DNA of 64,000 nucleotides, from NCBI GenBank assembly GCA_027487775.1, contig JAIYCY010000027.1:1-64000 (forward strand), read 5' to 3'. Origin of the DNA: Planctomycetaceae bacterium (GTDB taxonomy: Bacteria; Planctomycetota; Phycisphaerae; Tepidisphaerales; Tepidisphaeraceae). The notes under the pieces are model-generated. The model ran no database searches. It was not told where the DNA came from and worked only from the letters and a program-made list of their open reading frames with translations. The translations under genes and the position numbers were made by a program. This document shows positions 44,078 to 53,736 of the stretch, one piece after another. Position 1 is the stretch's first letter. Each line of letters starts with the position of its first letter.

Positions 44078-45493
44078 ATGGCCAAACTGCCCGCCGACCT
44101 CTTGCCGTTCGAACCGACCGCACGCGACCCGTTCGACGCCACCAAAGCAGCCCATCTCCTCTCCCGCGCAGGGTTCGGACCCGCACCCGGCGAAGCCGAA
44201 AAACTCGCCGCACTCGGACCCACTCGAGCGGTCGCTTCCGTCCTCGATTTCCCCAGCGCACGCGCAGAAGAGCTCTCCAAAACCGACGTCCCCAACCTCG
44301 CCGGCATCGAAGGACTTCCTAAAACATTCGAGGAACGACGACGACTCTACGAAGGTCTCTCACCGCAGGAACGACAAGACCTCAACGCCCGCATGAACGC
44401 CGCCAATCGCGAAGCCATCTTCGCGACCGCGTCATGGTGGATCACACGCATGGTCAGCGGGCCCTATCCCGCCCACGAAAAACTCACCTTCTTCTGGCAC
44501 GGTCACTTCACCACCAGCGCCCGCGACGAACGCAGCGCATGGCTCATGTGGAACCAGAACGAAACGCTCCGACAACACGCCGCCGGACAATTCGGCGATT
44601 TCGTCAAAGCGATCAGCCGCGACCCGGCCATGATCGATTACCTCAACAATCAACAAAACCGCAAGGGCCGACCCAACGAAAACTACGCCCGCGAGCTGAT
44701 GGAACTCTTTACCCTTGGCATCGGCAACTACACCGAAAACGACATCAAAGAAGCCGCCCGCGCTTTCACAGGCTGGCACCACGACGGCGAGCTTTTTCTC
44801 TTCCGTCGTTCACTCCACGACACCGAACCCAAAACCGTCTTCGGCAAACGCGGCACCTTCGGCGGGGACGAAGTCATCGACATCATCCTCGATCATCCCG
44901 CCTGCGCACCCTACATCGCCTCACGACTCTGGAGCCATTTCGTCTACGACCCGCCCGAACCCGACATCGCCCAGGCACTCGGCGCTGTCCTCCGCGAAAA
45001 CAACTACCACATCCGCCCGCTCCTGCGAACCATCTTCTCCAGCAAACGCTTTTACTCCAGCCAGGCGATCGGCACGCAAATCAAATCGCCCGTCCAACTC
45101 GTCACCAGCACCCTCCGCGCGCTCGACGTCCCCGTACCCCGACGCGCTCAACTCTCCGGCGCATTCGATGCCATGGGACAAGTCCCCTTCTATCCGCCCA
45201 ACGTCAAAGGCTGGCCCGGCGGACGATCCTGGATCAACACCAGCACGCTCTTTGTCCGCGTCAACACCGCCGTTCTGCTGGCACGTCAACTCAAACCCAA
45301 TCAGCTCAACCCCGAAGGCCTCCGCGAGGGCCGCGACATCGTCGATTACTGGGTCGCAAGACTCATCCACCGCCCGATCGACGAAGGTCGCCGTCAGACA
45401 CTCGTCGAAATCGCGGGCAAATCACCAAACCGAGAAACCATCGGCAAAGTCATCGAATTGATCGTCTCGCTCCCGGAATTTCAGCTATGTTAA
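44078..45493 (+). CDS. DUF1800 domain-containing protein
   Basis: 471 residues. Family landmarks: AAHLLSRAGFGPAPGEAEKLAALG at the start, WWITRMVSGPYPAHEKLTFFWHGHFTTS, NENYARELMELFTLGIGNYTENDIKEAARAFTGW, VFGKRGTFGGDEVIDIILDHPACAPYIASRLW and SPVQLVTSTLRALD. Function unknown. DUF1800 genes are almost always paired with a DUF1501 gene, as here 102 bp downstream. No signal peptide at the annotated start. Confidence 0.93.
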   Translation: MAKLPADLLPFEPTARDPFDATKAAHLLSRAGFGPAPGEAEKLAALGPTRAVASVLDFPSARAEELSKTDVPNLAGIEGLPKTFEERRRLYEGLSPQERQDLNARMNAANREAIFATASWWITRMVSGPYPAHEKLTFFWHGHFTTSARDERSAWLMWNQNETLRQHAAGQFGDFVKAISRDPAMIDYLNNQQNRKGRPNENYARELMELFTLGIGNYTENDIKEAARAFTGWHHDGELFLFRRSLHDTEPKTVFGKRGTFGGDEVIDIILDHPACAPYIASRLWSHFVYDPPEPDIAQALGAVLRENNYHIRPLLRTIFSSKRFYSSQAIGTQIKSPVQLVTSTLRALDVPVPRRAQLSGAFDAMGQVPFYPPNVKGWPGGRSWINTSTLFVRVNTAVLLARQLKPNQLNPEGLREGRDIVDYWVARLIHRPIDEGRRQTLVEIAGKSPNRETIGKVIELIVSLPEFQLC

Positions 45494-45594
45494 ACACATG
45501 ACTGCCCCTCCGATCTGTTAGCCCGGAGCCTCGATCATTGTCTCCACTGGTTCGAACCGACTGCGAATCGAAAACCATCTACCCGGACATCGAC

Positions 45595-47004
45595 ATGAAC
45601 CCCATGCACACCCGGCGACTTTTCCTCCAGCGATCCATGGCCCTGCTCGCAGCCATGCCGAGCGTGCCGCTCTTTCTCGATTCCACCGCGCTGGCCATGA
45701 CCAACGCGCTCGACGACCCGTTCCGCAATCACCAGAATTCCGGCACCGACGGGAAAATCCTCGTCATCGTCCAACTCTCCGGCGGAAACGACGGACTCAA
45801 CACCGTCATCCCCTTTGCCGACGACAACTACCAACGCGCCAGACCCTCACTCGCAAAACGGGCCGGCGACGTGCTCAAAATCAACGACCACATCGGACTC
45901 AACTCCGAACTCGCCTCGCTCAAAGGACTCTTTGACAACGGCGAAATGAGCATCATCCAAGGCGTCGGATACCCCAACCCCAATCGTTCCCACTTCCGCT
46001 CCATGGACATCTGGCATACCGCCGAACCGGAGAATGAACGACTCACCAGCGGATGGCTCGGCCGATACTTCGACGCACAATGCTCCGGCGTCGATCCCAA
46101 AAATCCTTCCGCCGGAGATTCCGACAAGTCCATGATCGGCGTCGCCATCGGCGAAAATCAACCCCTCGCCATGCGCGGCGAACGCATCCTCCCCGTCAGC
46201 TTCGAACGCGCCGAACAATTCCGCTACCGCGGATCCGACGAAGATGCCTTCGAACAACTCGCCGGCACCGGCCCAAGCGCAGACGATCCATCGGCTTCCG
46301 ATGCCGCATCGAATTCAACGCCGGGCGCCCCAACGACCGGCTCATCACCCGTCGCCACCGCGCAGGCACGTGCACGGGCATCCCGACGCGCACCTGCTCA
46401 AGTCGCACCGTCGGCAGAAGATCAACTCAGCTTCCTCAGCCGAACCACGCTCGACGCAGTCGCCAACTCCGATCGCATCATCCGCGCCACCGGCAACCAT
46501 ACGCCCGTCGGTGAATACCCGCGCGGTGACTTCGGCGCAGGACTCCGAACCGTCGCGGCCATGATCGCAGGTGAAATGCCCACACGCGTCTACTACGTCA
46601 GCCTCGGCGGATTCGATACGCATGCCAATCAGGGCGGACGTCACGATCAACTCATGGCAACCTTCGCCCAGGGCATCGATGCATTCCTCAAAGACATGAA
46701 AGCACAGGGCAATGCCGATCGCGTCATGGTGATGACCTTCAGCGAGTTCGGCCGACGCGTCGCCCAAAACGCCAGCGGCGGAACCGATCACGGCGCGGCC
46801 GCTCCCATGTTCCTCTTCGGCTCACGCCTCCGCGAAGGCGTCATCGGCCGACATCCCAGCCTGACCGACCTCGACTCAGGCGACCTCAAATTCAACCTCG
46901 ACTTCCGATCCATCTACGCAAGCCTCCTCGAACACTGGCTCGACGTACCCAGCAAACCCATCCTCGGAAAACAATTCGACACCGCCAAAATCGTCCGCGG
47001 ATGA
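45595..47004 (+). CDS. DUF1501 domain-containing exported protein
   Basis: 469 residues from the ATG at 45595, giving MNPMHTRRLFLQRSMALLAAMPSVPLF, a twin-arginine-like signal (RRLFLQ). A TTG at 45538 is also open but adds no signal-like residues. Landmarks: LVIVQLSGGNDGLNTVIPF, HFRSMDIWHTAEPENERLTSGWLGRYFD, YYVSLGGFDTHANQGGRHDQLM, VMVMTFSEFGRRVAQNASGGTDHGAAAPMFLFG. Related to the alkaline phosphatase/sulfatase fold. A Ser/Ala/Thr-rich insert of about 50 residues (positions about 225-275) interrupts the domain. Acts with the DUF1800 partner in an unknown process. Confidence 0.93.
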   Translation: MNPMHTRRLFLQRSMALLAAMPSVPLFLDSTALAMTNALDDPFRNHQNSGTDGKILVIVQLSGGNDGLNTVIPFADDNYQRARPSLAKRAGDVLKINDHIGLNSELASLKGLFDNGEMSIIQGVGYPNPNRSHFRSMDIWHTAEPENERLTSGWLGRYFDAQCSGVDPKNPSAGDSDKSMIGVAIGENQPLAMRGERILPVSFERAEQFRYRGSDEDAFEQLAGTGPSADDPSASDAASNSTPGAPTTGSSPVATAQARARASRRAPAQVAPSAEDQLSFLSRTTLDAVANSDRIIRATGNHTPVGEYPRGDFGAGLRTVAAMIAGEMPTRVYYVSLGGFDTHANQGGRHDQLMATFAQGIDAFLKDMKAQGNADRVMVMTFSEFGRRVAQNASGGTDHGAAAPMFLFGSRLREGVIGRHPSLTDLDSGDLKFNLDFRSIYASLLEHWLDVPSKPILGKQFDTAKIVRG

Positions 47005-47067
47005 CGCAGCAAATCCAACTGCGTTTTGCATTGTCAATCCGAGACGAATACACGACATTCAACGGCC

Positions 47068-48513
47068 ATGCGGAGAACCCTCCTCGCCGTCGTATGCGCG
47101 TCGTCGCTCGCAGGAATCCCAACCCTCGCAACCGCAGGCGACGCACAGTCGATTCTCGATCGACTGCCGGATTACAGGCAGGCCGGAACGGTCATTCCCA
47201 CTGAACAACCGATCACCGCCCGGGCGCGCGATTTTGGTGCCCTGCCCGATGATGATCAGGACGACACCGCCGCCATCCGGCAAGCACTCGCCACGATGCC
47301 GCCCGGCGTCCTTCTCCTCGAATCCGGAACCTACCAACTCAGCGATCGGCTCCTCATCCATCGCGACGGAATCGTCCTCCGCGGCGCAGGAGCAAAGAAC
47401 ACCATCCTCCACTTTTCGCGATCCCTCGAAGACATCGAACCCAAACCCACCACCAACACCGGCGGCCGTCCGGTCTCGGCCTACTCCTGGAGCGGCGGAC
47501 TCATCGAAATCCACGGGACGCGCATCGATCGTGGCCCGCGCATCGGACCGCTCGTTCCCACCGATCAACCGCATGTCTTCAACGCCCCCGACATCGACAT
47601 CGACACCTCCACACTCGAGCAAGGACAACGCGTCGTCCTGCTCGTGCGCGATGATGATGCACGAAGCCTCACCCAAACTCTCAACGGAGGAACTCTCAAC
47701 GATACCGCCAAGTTCCCCGCGCCCACCGTCGCACAGCCGACCGTCATCAATGCCATCGACGGACAGCGCATCGAGATCGCGCCACCGCCCATCCCGTTGC
47801 CAGCAAAAGCTGCATGGAAGCCCCTTCTGACGGAGGACCGAACGCTACGTGACAGCGGCGTGGAGGATCTGACGATTCGCTTTCCTGTCACGCCATACGA
47901 AGGTCATTTCACCGAACGAGGCTGGAACGGAATCTCCATGATCGGCACGTCCGCCTGCTGGGTCAGAAACGTCAACATCGAAAACCCGGACAGCGGCATC
48001 TTCGTCGGTGCCGGACATCGCAACACGCTCGCCCATGTCACCTTCCGATCCGAACGACCCGACACAGAATCTGACACCGGCCATCACGGCATCACGCTCA
48101 GCGGCGTTCTCAACCTCGCGGCGGATTGTCGATTCGATACCCGATTCATCCACGATCTGACCATCACGGCGGGCAGCTACATGAACGTCTTTGAACGCAT
48201 CGTGGCAAAGGATCTGAGCATCGACCCACACAAACGCGCACCCAGCTTCAACCTGTTTGCCGATATCGACGCGGGAAAAGGCTCACGACTCTATCGCCAC
48301 GGCGGAGGCGACGAGCTCGGCAGGCCCTGCGGGATTGGCAACGTGCTCTGGAACATCCGCGCACAGCATGATCCGGGACTGCCGCCCGACCACTGGGCAC
48401 CCGACGACCTCGTCATCGTCCATGTCTCGGATCAGCCCGGCAATCGCTGGCCAATTGTCATTCGCAAGCACGACCCCCTGCCCACACCCAACCCACGCGA
48501 ATCGTCACGTTAA
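47068..48513 (+). CDS. Exported pectate-lyase-fold (right-handed beta-helix) protein
   Basis: 481 residues from the ATG at 47068, with signal peptide MRRTLLAVVCASSLAGIPTLATAG. Contains ARDFGALPDDDQDDTAAIRQALATMPPG...GTYQLSDRLLIHRDGIVLRGAGAKNTIL, the N-terminal hallmark of Pectate_lyase_3/glycosyl hydrolase 28-like helices, then RGWNGISMIGTSACWVRNVNIENPDSGIFV and GHHGITLSG rungs. It could cleave or bind a polyuronide or sulfated polysaccharide; catalytic residues cannot be assigned by eye. Starts 63 bp after the DUF1501 gene, so it may be the third gene of that operon. Its stop overlaps the convergent S41 protease stop by four bases. Confidence 0.82.
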   Translation: MRRTLLAVVCASSLAGIPTLATAGDAQSILDRLPDYRQAGTVIPTEQPITARARDFGALPDDDQDDTAAIRQALATMPPGVLLLESGTYQLSDRLLIHRDGIVLRGAGAKNTILHFSRSLEDIEPKPTTNTGGRPVSAYSWSGGLIEIHGTRIDRGPRIGPLVPTDQPHVFNAPDIDIDTSTLEQGQRVVLLVRDDDARSLTQTLNGGTLNDTAKFPAPTVAQPTVINAIDGQRIEIAPPPIPLPAKAAWKPLLTEDRTLRDSGVEDLTIRFPVTPYEGHFTERGWNGISMIGTSACWVRNVNIENPDSGIFVGAGHRNTLAHVTFRSERPDTESDTGHHGITLSGVLNLAADCRFDTRFIHDLTITAGSYMNVFERIVAKDLSIDPHKRAPSFNLFADIDAGKGSRLYRHGGGDELGRPCGIGNVLWNIRAQHDPGLPPDHWAPDDLVIVHVSDQPGNRWPIVIRKHDPLPTPNPRESSR

Positions 48514-49979
48514 CGCAACGGCTCGTCTTTCATCATCATCGCCGCCAGCGCTTTGATCGCATCGCGAAGTTGCGGATCAATGTCAGCGACGGCTGTCGGG
48601 GTCGATGACGATTCATCGGAAGTCGACGTGGGTTTGTCTTTAGTCGATGCCGTCGAGGTTGCACCACCCGACGGCTCGCTCTCACGCTCGGCAGACGCGG
48701 CGGTGTTATTCCGAATGACTTCGCGACGAGACCACTCGCGGATGAGCTGCCGCTGTTCGTCGTCGGTCATCTCACGCTCGATATCCGGTTCCACGCCCCA
48801 AGTGGCATCGCCCGGCCGACGATGAATGATTCGACCGCTCGGAAGTGTGTAGTAGGCGGTCGTGATCTTTAACACGCCATCCTCGCCGATCGGAACAATC
48901 CGCTGCACGCTCCCCTTGCCGAACGTCCGCACGCCCACAATCACCCCGCGTCGATGATCCTGAATCGCGCCCGCAAAAATCTCACTCGCGCTCGCGGAGT
49001 CCTGATTCACCAACACAGCGAGCGGGACCGGCGGAAGCGTGCCGGACCCGCGGGCGCTTCGCGTCTCGCCAGGCACATCCCGCGCACGAACGCCAACGAT
49101 GATCCCCGATTCCAAAAACAGATCCGCAAGATCGACCGCTTCCTCGAGCACTCCTCCACCGTCGTACCGCAGATCAATCACAAGCCCCCGCATGCCCTGA
49201 TCCAACAATTCACGAAACACCGCCTCTGCCTGCCGCGCCACCCCCGGCGTAAACTGCCGAATCCGCACGTACCCGATCCGCGCATCTTCGTCCGCCCACC
49301 AATTCCAATTCACGCCGGTCGTTCGACCCACCCCCGCAATGCTCGAGACCGCCACCTGTCGCCGCGCGATCACCTTCTCGACCACCCCACCGTCAACACG
49401 ACGCAAACCGACTCGAACACTCGTGCCCGCCGGCCCACGCACCAGCCGCGAGGCAGCCTCCGTATCAAGACCCGCCAGCGATTTGCCATCCGCACTGACC
49501 AGCACATCGCCCGCCTCCACACCAGCTTCGAGCGCAGGGCTGCCCTCGATCGGACTCACCACCTCAACCTCCCCAGCGTCGTTCTGCCGAATCGTCACAC
49601 CAATCCCAACAAAGTTGCCCTCGATCGACTCCATCAACCTCTGACGAACATCCGCGCGGAAAAACTCCGTGTACGGATCCAGCGGCTGAAGCAAACCCGC
49701 AATCGCCGAGTCTTCAAGACGTGACTCGTCCACCGGCTCGACATAAAGCCGTCGCACCTGCTCGCGAATCAACGCAATCCGATCCGCAAACTCAACGTCC
49801 TGTGGCTTGGGAATCGGACCGGCCAACCGAATCGCCAGCACCGCCACCAACATGACCGCGATCAACCACGCCGTCCGCAATTTGCCCCATTCGTGCGCGT
49901 CAACGGCATTCACGTGCGCAATGGCATCCGGCTCTGCGACAGGGCTTTCTGGTGTGAGTTGGGGCGACAAATGCTGCAT
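48510..49979 (-). CDS. S41 family C-terminal processing protease with PDZ domain
   Basis: 489 residues from the ATG at 49979 (GAGG upstream); the frame to 50054 would run into the preceding gene. One membrane anchor near 35-55 (WLIAVMLVAVLAIRLAG), an S41 N-terminal domain (LQPLDPYTEFF), a PDZ domain at about 115-195 (VEVVSPIEGSPALEAGVEAGDVLVSADG), then the peptidase core LVIDLRYDGGG, the nucleophile in LVNQDSASASEIFAGAIQDH and Lys in GVRTFGKGSVQ. The tail is Ser/Thr-rich. Periplasmic processing of exported proteins is the likely role. Confidence 0.93.
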   Translation of the reverse strand: MQHLSPQLTPESPVAEPDAIAHVNAVDAHEWGKLRTAWLIAVMLVAVLAIRLAGPIPKPQDVEFADRIALIREQVRRLYVEPVDESRLEDSAIAGLLQPLDPYTEFFRADVRQRLMESIEGNFVGIGVTIRQNDAGEVEVVSPIEGSPALEAGVEAGDVLVSADGKSLAGLDTEAASRLVRGPAGTSVRVGLRRVDGGVVEKVIARRQVAVSSIAGVGRTTGVNWNWWADEDARIGYVRIRQFTPGVARQAEAVFRELLDQGMRGLVIDLRYDGGGVLEEAVDLADLFLESGIIVGVRARDVPGETRSARGSGTLPPVPLAVLVNQDSASASEIFAGAIQDHRRGVIVGVRTFGKGSVQRIVPIGEDGVLKITTAYYTLPSGRIIHRRPGDATWGVEPDIEREMTDDEQRQLIREWSRREVIRNNTAASAERESEPSGGATSTASTKDKPTSTSDESSSTPTAVADIDPQLRDAIKALAAMMMKDEPLR

Positions 49980-50014
49980 TGATTGCCTCGTTGCGAACGT
50001 AGAAGCGACTGCCG

Positions 50015-50848
50015 TCAATCCATATGCGATCGACGTGCCCCGCCGATGTTCCATCGCGTGATCGCCGACTCCATGGCCACCGCGACAGCCTCCGGACGCT
50101 CGATCGGAGCCATATGCCCGGCCCCCTGAATGATTTCCACATCGATGCCCGAACGCAACGCTCCCATCGAACGCGCCACCGACGCCGGGCTGATCCGATC
50201 ATCGTCACCACACACCACCAATCCCGGCAGCGACGACTCTCGCAAAGCCTTCTCACCGTCCGATCGATCCCGAATCGCCGACACCGCATACTCGATCGTA
50301 CGCGGACCCTGATCGAGCATGATCGACTTCAGCCGATGCACAAGCTCAGTCTGATGCTCGTACGCCGACGAATGCAGCATGTTCGGAAGCATCACATCCA
50401 CCACCGCAGGCGTCCCGTACGTGCGAACCAACGCGATCATCTCATCACGCTTCTGCTTCGCTGTTTCATCATCCGGCGCCGCCCGCGTATCGCACAACAC
50501 CAGCCCACTCAGCTTCGACGCATAACCACGCACCACCGCCTGCGCAACATAGCCACCCATCGACAACCCCGCCAAAACGAACCGACCCAGCCGCAATCGC
50601 GCCGCGATCGTCACCACATCCTCCGCAAGCGAATCCATCGTAAACCGCTCGCTCACGCTGCTACGGCCAAAACCAGGCAAATCCGGCACGATCACTCGTG
50701 CGGCATGCTTGAGCCGGTCCGCAACATCAAGCCACACACGGCCGTCCAGCGGAAATCCATGCAGCAACATCACCGAGGGCCGCGCTTCAGACTCCTCGCC
50801 GAAATCCTCATAATGAATGCTCGATCGATCCAGATTCAACGTCGGCAT
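50015..50848 (-). CDS. Alpha/beta hydrolase
   Basis: 277 residues from the ATG at 50848 (MPTLNLDRSSIHYEDFG). Oxyanion-hole motif VMLLHGFPLDGRVW, nucleophile elbow GLSMGGYVAQ (Ser near 97), acid region VVCGDDDRISP and His in GAGHMAPIERPEAV. Resembles 3-oxoadipate enol-lactonase and related esterases, but the substrate cannot be read. It ends 36 bp before the S41 protease start on the same strand, so the two are probably cotranscribed. Confidence 0.9.
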   Translation of the reverse strand: MPTLNLDRSSIHYEDFGEESEARPSVMLLHGFPLDGRVWLDVADRLKHAARVIVPDLPGFGRSSVSERFTMDSLAEDVVTIAARLRLGRFVLAGLSMGGYVAQAVVRGYASKLSGLVLCDTRAAPDDETAKQKRDEMIALVRTYGTPAVVDVMLPNMLHSSAYEHQTELVHRLKSIMLDQGPRTIEYAVSAIRDRSDGEKALRESSLPGLVVCGDDDRISPASVARSMGALRSGIDVEIIQGAGHMAPIERPEAVAVAMESAITRWNIGGARRSHMD

Positions 50849-50962
50849 GCCCGGAATCCTATCACAACTCTCCCATCGAACCGACAAGCCTCACCAAGAT
50901 GATCAGATCCACACATCGATTCCTGCGATTGTCGTTCTTCACGTCGTCAGGATAAACTCCAA

Positions 50963-51718
50963 ATGCCCATGGCACGCACCATCTGGTTCATGCACGCGCT
51001 CGGACGGGACGGATTGCCCGCCAAGCTCCCGTGCGCAGGTCGACATCTCGTCCTCGAAAAAACGATCAAACACGATTTCTTCGCGGCCACAGGATTCTAT
51101 CGCGACGACGCCGGCGCACGTTACGTCGTCAAAATCAATCGACGCATGAGCCTCCTCGGATGGCGACTCATCGGAAAATGGCTCGGACGACGCGAATCTC
51201 GCGCTTACCAAAAGCTCGCAGACCTCCCCGCCATCCCCGACTACATCGGACCCGCAACAGACACGGGATTCGTCCATGCCTACGTCGAAGGCGAGCCCCT
51301 CTCCCGTGATCGACCCGTCCCAGACTCATTCTTCCCGGAACTCCTTGAACTGATCGCCGAACTCAATCGCCGCGGCATCGCCTATGTCGATACCAACAAG
51401 CCGCAAAACATCCTCCATACCGACGACGGACGACCCTGCCTCTTCGATTTTCAAATCCACGTCGACCGCCATCATCTGCCGATCCTCGGTCGCTGGCTGC
51501 TCGGCATCTTCCACCGCGCCGACGTCTACCATGTGCTCAAACACAAACGCCGTTTCCGCCCCGATCAGTTGACCCCCGAAGACCTCCAGCGACTCGAAAA
51601 ACGCGGATTCTTCGTACGACTCCATCGCACCATCACCAAACCCTACTTCTGGATCCGACGCCCGCTGCTCCGCTGGCTACGCAATACCGGTCGAGTCATG
51701 CCTGAAGGATCAAAATGA
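50963..51718 (+). CDS. Kinase-fold protein (RIO/Kdo-kinase-like)
   Basis: 251 residues. VLEKTIKHDFFAATGFYRDDAGARYVVKINRR resembles a kinase glycine loop and beta3 Lys (VVKINR); the catalytic loop is GIAYVDTNKPQNILHTDDG and the metal motif is LFDFQIH, with DFQ in place of DFG and VDTNKPQN in place of HRDLKPEN. The C-terminal 70 residues are basic and hydrophobic (FFVRLHRTITKPYFWIRRPLLRWLR), suggesting membrane contact. The lipopolysaccharide or lipid-sugar kinase branch is more likely than a protein kinase. Divergent from the hydrolase gene. Confidence 0.7.
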   Translation: MPMARTIWFMHALGRDGLPAKLPCAGRHLVLEKTIKHDFFAATGFYRDDAGARYVVKINRRMSLLGWRLIGKWLGRRESRAYQKLADLPAIPDYIGPATDTGFVHAYVEGEPLSRDRPVPDSFFPELLELIAELNRRGIAYVDTNKPQNILHTDDGRPCLFDFQIHVDRHHLPILGRWLLGIFHRADVYHVLKHKRRFRPDQLTPEDLQRLEKRGFFVRLHRTITKPYFWIRRPLLRWLRNTGRVMPEGSK

Positions 51719-51762
51719 GAACCACCGATGGCCGCATGAAACCAGAACATGCAAAATGAAAA

Positions 51763-51789
51763 TCGGCCGACCCGAGGTGGGTCGGCCGA
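51763..51789 (-). terminator. Intrinsic terminator of the rpsB-tsf unit
   Basis: A perfect 11-bp stem TCGGCCGACCC/GGGTCGGCCGA with a five-base loop. On the minus strand it is followed by TTTTCATTTTG. It lies 30 bp after the tsf stop and may also stop plus-strand transcription from the kinase gene. Confidence 0.85.
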
Positions 51790-51818
51790 ATGATTTGCCG
51801 TCCACAAACTGCGTTCGG

Positions 51819-52625
51819 TCATTCCACGCCGACTTCGATGCGAATGAAACCGCTCAGCGTCACGCCGGACTTCTTCAAGAGGTCGGCGACCGTCCCCTTG
51901 AACTTCTCGGGGTTGATGAAATCCTGCTCGGGCAGGACTCGCTCTTTGAAGAAGCTGTTGATCACGCCTTCGGCCATCTTCTCAGCGATGTTCTGCGGCT
52001 TGCCGCTGGCCTTGGCACGCTCGATCGCGATCTCACGCTCCTTGGCCACCGCATCAGCGGGGACAGCTTCACGCGTCAGGCCCAGCGCGACCGGCTTGAA
52101 TGCGGTCAGGTGAAGGCACAAATCGTTGAGCAGCTCATCGCTCGCCGAGCTGCTGCCTGCCACAAGAACGGCGATCTTATTCGTCACGCTGTACAGGAAT
52201 GCGCCCGTCTTCTCACCCGAGATCGTCAGCACGCGACCGAGCGTCACGTTCTCTCCGGTCTTCTGCGCGGTGTTGACGAGAATGTCCTTGATCGTCGCAT
52301 CATCGGCAGCATTTCCGCCGGCTAGCGCCTTGTCCACCGCGAGGGTCAGCAACTGCGTGACCGGCTCAGAGCGGGCAGTGAAGTCGGTGTTGCACAGCAC
52401 TTCCGCAACCGCCGCCATCTTGCCGCAGGCAGACTTCTTCACCATCAGCCGACCTTCGGTCGCAGTACGCGCCGCGACGCCCGCCTTCACGCCCTTCTTC
52501 CGCAGGTTGTCAATCGCGGTCTGCAAATCCCCGCCCGCTTCCTCCAGCGCGGCCTTGCATTCGTTCATGCCCAGGCCGGTCGATTGACGCAATTGCATAA
52601 CTAGCTTCGGTGTAATCTGTGACAT
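51819..52625 (-). CDS. tsf: Translation elongation factor Ts
   Basis: 268 residues. Guanine nucleotide exchange factor for EF-Tu. The N-terminal UBA-like motif LVMQLRQSTGLGMNECKAALEEAGGDLQTAIDNLRKKG is diagnostic, followed by VLCNTDFTARSEPVTQL, the core domain and a C-terminal LLKKSGVTLSGFIRIEVG. Second gene of the conserved rpsB-tsf pair; the 274-bp gap between them (52626-52899) is unusually long and shows no gene. Confidence 0.96.
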   Translation of the reverse strand: MSQITPKLVMQLRQSTGLGMNECKAALEEAGGDLQTAIDNLRKKGVKAGVAARTATEGRLMVKKSACGKMAAVAEVLCNTDFTARSEPVTQLLTLAVDKALAGGNAADDATIKDILVNTAQKTGENVTLGRVLTISGEKTGAFLYSVTNKIAVLVAGSSSASDELLNDLCLHLTAFKPVALGLTREAVPADAVAKEREIAIERAKASGKPQNIAEKMAEGVINSFFKERVLPEQDFINPEKFKGTVADLLKKSGVTLSGFIRIEVGVE

Positions 52626-52899
52626 AGTTCCTTCTCGATTCTACTTTCGACTCGCGATGGCCGTCTCAACTTCACAACAGATTCTGCGACGATCGCGTTT
52701 TAGATTCCAAAGAGATAACGCAAGAGAGTTAATGTTGAATGTTGATCCAAGTCAGCGCTGAATGCGGCGCGAGTTTGGTGCTGCTTCGAGCAGGCCATTC
52801 GGCTGAACGACTCGACGAGCTTCGATCGTCCGATGTCTCGGATCAAGGGATCGAAGAGGCGAATCGCAAGCGAGACCGACTCGCTAGCGAGCTCGCCGA

Positions 52900-53736
52900 T
52901 CACTCTGCGGGCTTGGCTTCGGGCGCGGGGGCCGGAGCAGCGGCGGCTGGCGCGGCGTCGGACTTGTCGTCCTCCGCCTTGAACTTGGCACGGCTCGATC
53001 GCCCACGACGTGGACCGTCGCCGCCCTCTTTGGCTTCCTGCGCGGCGCGGCCCTGCTTGCCTTCAATCGCCGCGTCCGCCAATTCCTTCACCACCACGTC
53101 GATCGCACGCATCGCGTCGTCATTGCCGGGAATCGGAAGATCAATCAAATCGGGATCGCTGTCCGTGTCGATCAACGCGATCGTCTTCACGCCCATTTTC
53201 TTCGCTTCCTTCACCGCAATGTGCTCGCGGCGGGTGTCGACAATAAACATCAGACCCGGCAGGCGATCCATCTTACGAATACCCGAAAGGTTCTGACTGA
53301 TCTTCGTACGCTCGCGACCGAGCGTCGACTTCATCTTCTTGGAATATGTATCAATCGTGCCATCTGCCCAAAGCTTGTCGAGCTGATCCAAACGATTCAA
53401 ACGAGCGCGGATCGTACGAAAATTCGTCAACGTCCCGCCGAGCCAACGCTCGGTCACATAGTGCATCCCACTGCGATCGGCATGCTCGGCGATGCAGTTG
53501 CGGGCCTGACGCTTCGTGCCGACAAACAGTACGTCCTTGCCCGAAGCAACCGTCTGAGTGATCAGACGCTTGGCGAGCAGCAACCCGCGGGCAGTCGCCT
53601 TGACGTCAATGATGTGAATGTTCCCCTTCTTGCCGTGGATGTAACCCTGCATCTTCGGGTTCCAGCGCGAGGCCGGGTGACCAAAGTGAATGCCTGCTTC
53701 AACCAACGACTTGACCAACTCTGCGGTCATGCTCAT
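52900..53736 (-). CDS. rpsB: 30S ribosomal protein S2
   Basis: 278 residues from the ATG at 53736 (GGAAGG upstream); ATG 53730 is nearly as good, and the frame to 53826 is untranslated leader. Motifs: LVEAGIHFGHPASRWNPKM, YIHGKKGNIHIIDVKATA, LFVGTKRQARNCI, RWLGGTLTNFRTI, GIRKMDRLPGLMFIVDTRREHIAVKEA and IPGNDDAMRAID. The C-terminal 45 residues form a charged then Ala/Pro/Glu-rich tail not found in typical S2. Confidence 0.96.
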   Translation of the reverse strand: MSMTAELVKSLVEAGIHFGHPASRWNPKMQGYIHGKKGNIHIIDVKATARGLLLAKRLITQTVASGKDVLFVGTKRQARNCIAEHADRSGMHYVTERWLGGTLTNFRTIRARLNRLDQLDKLWADGTIDTYSKKMKSTLGRERTKISQNLSGIRKMDRLPGLMFIVDTRREHIAVKEAKKMGVKTIALIDTDSDPDLIDLPIPGNDDAMRAIDVVVKELADAAIEGKQGRAAQEAKEGGDGPRRGRSSRAKFKAEDDKSDAAPAAAAPAPAPEAKPAE

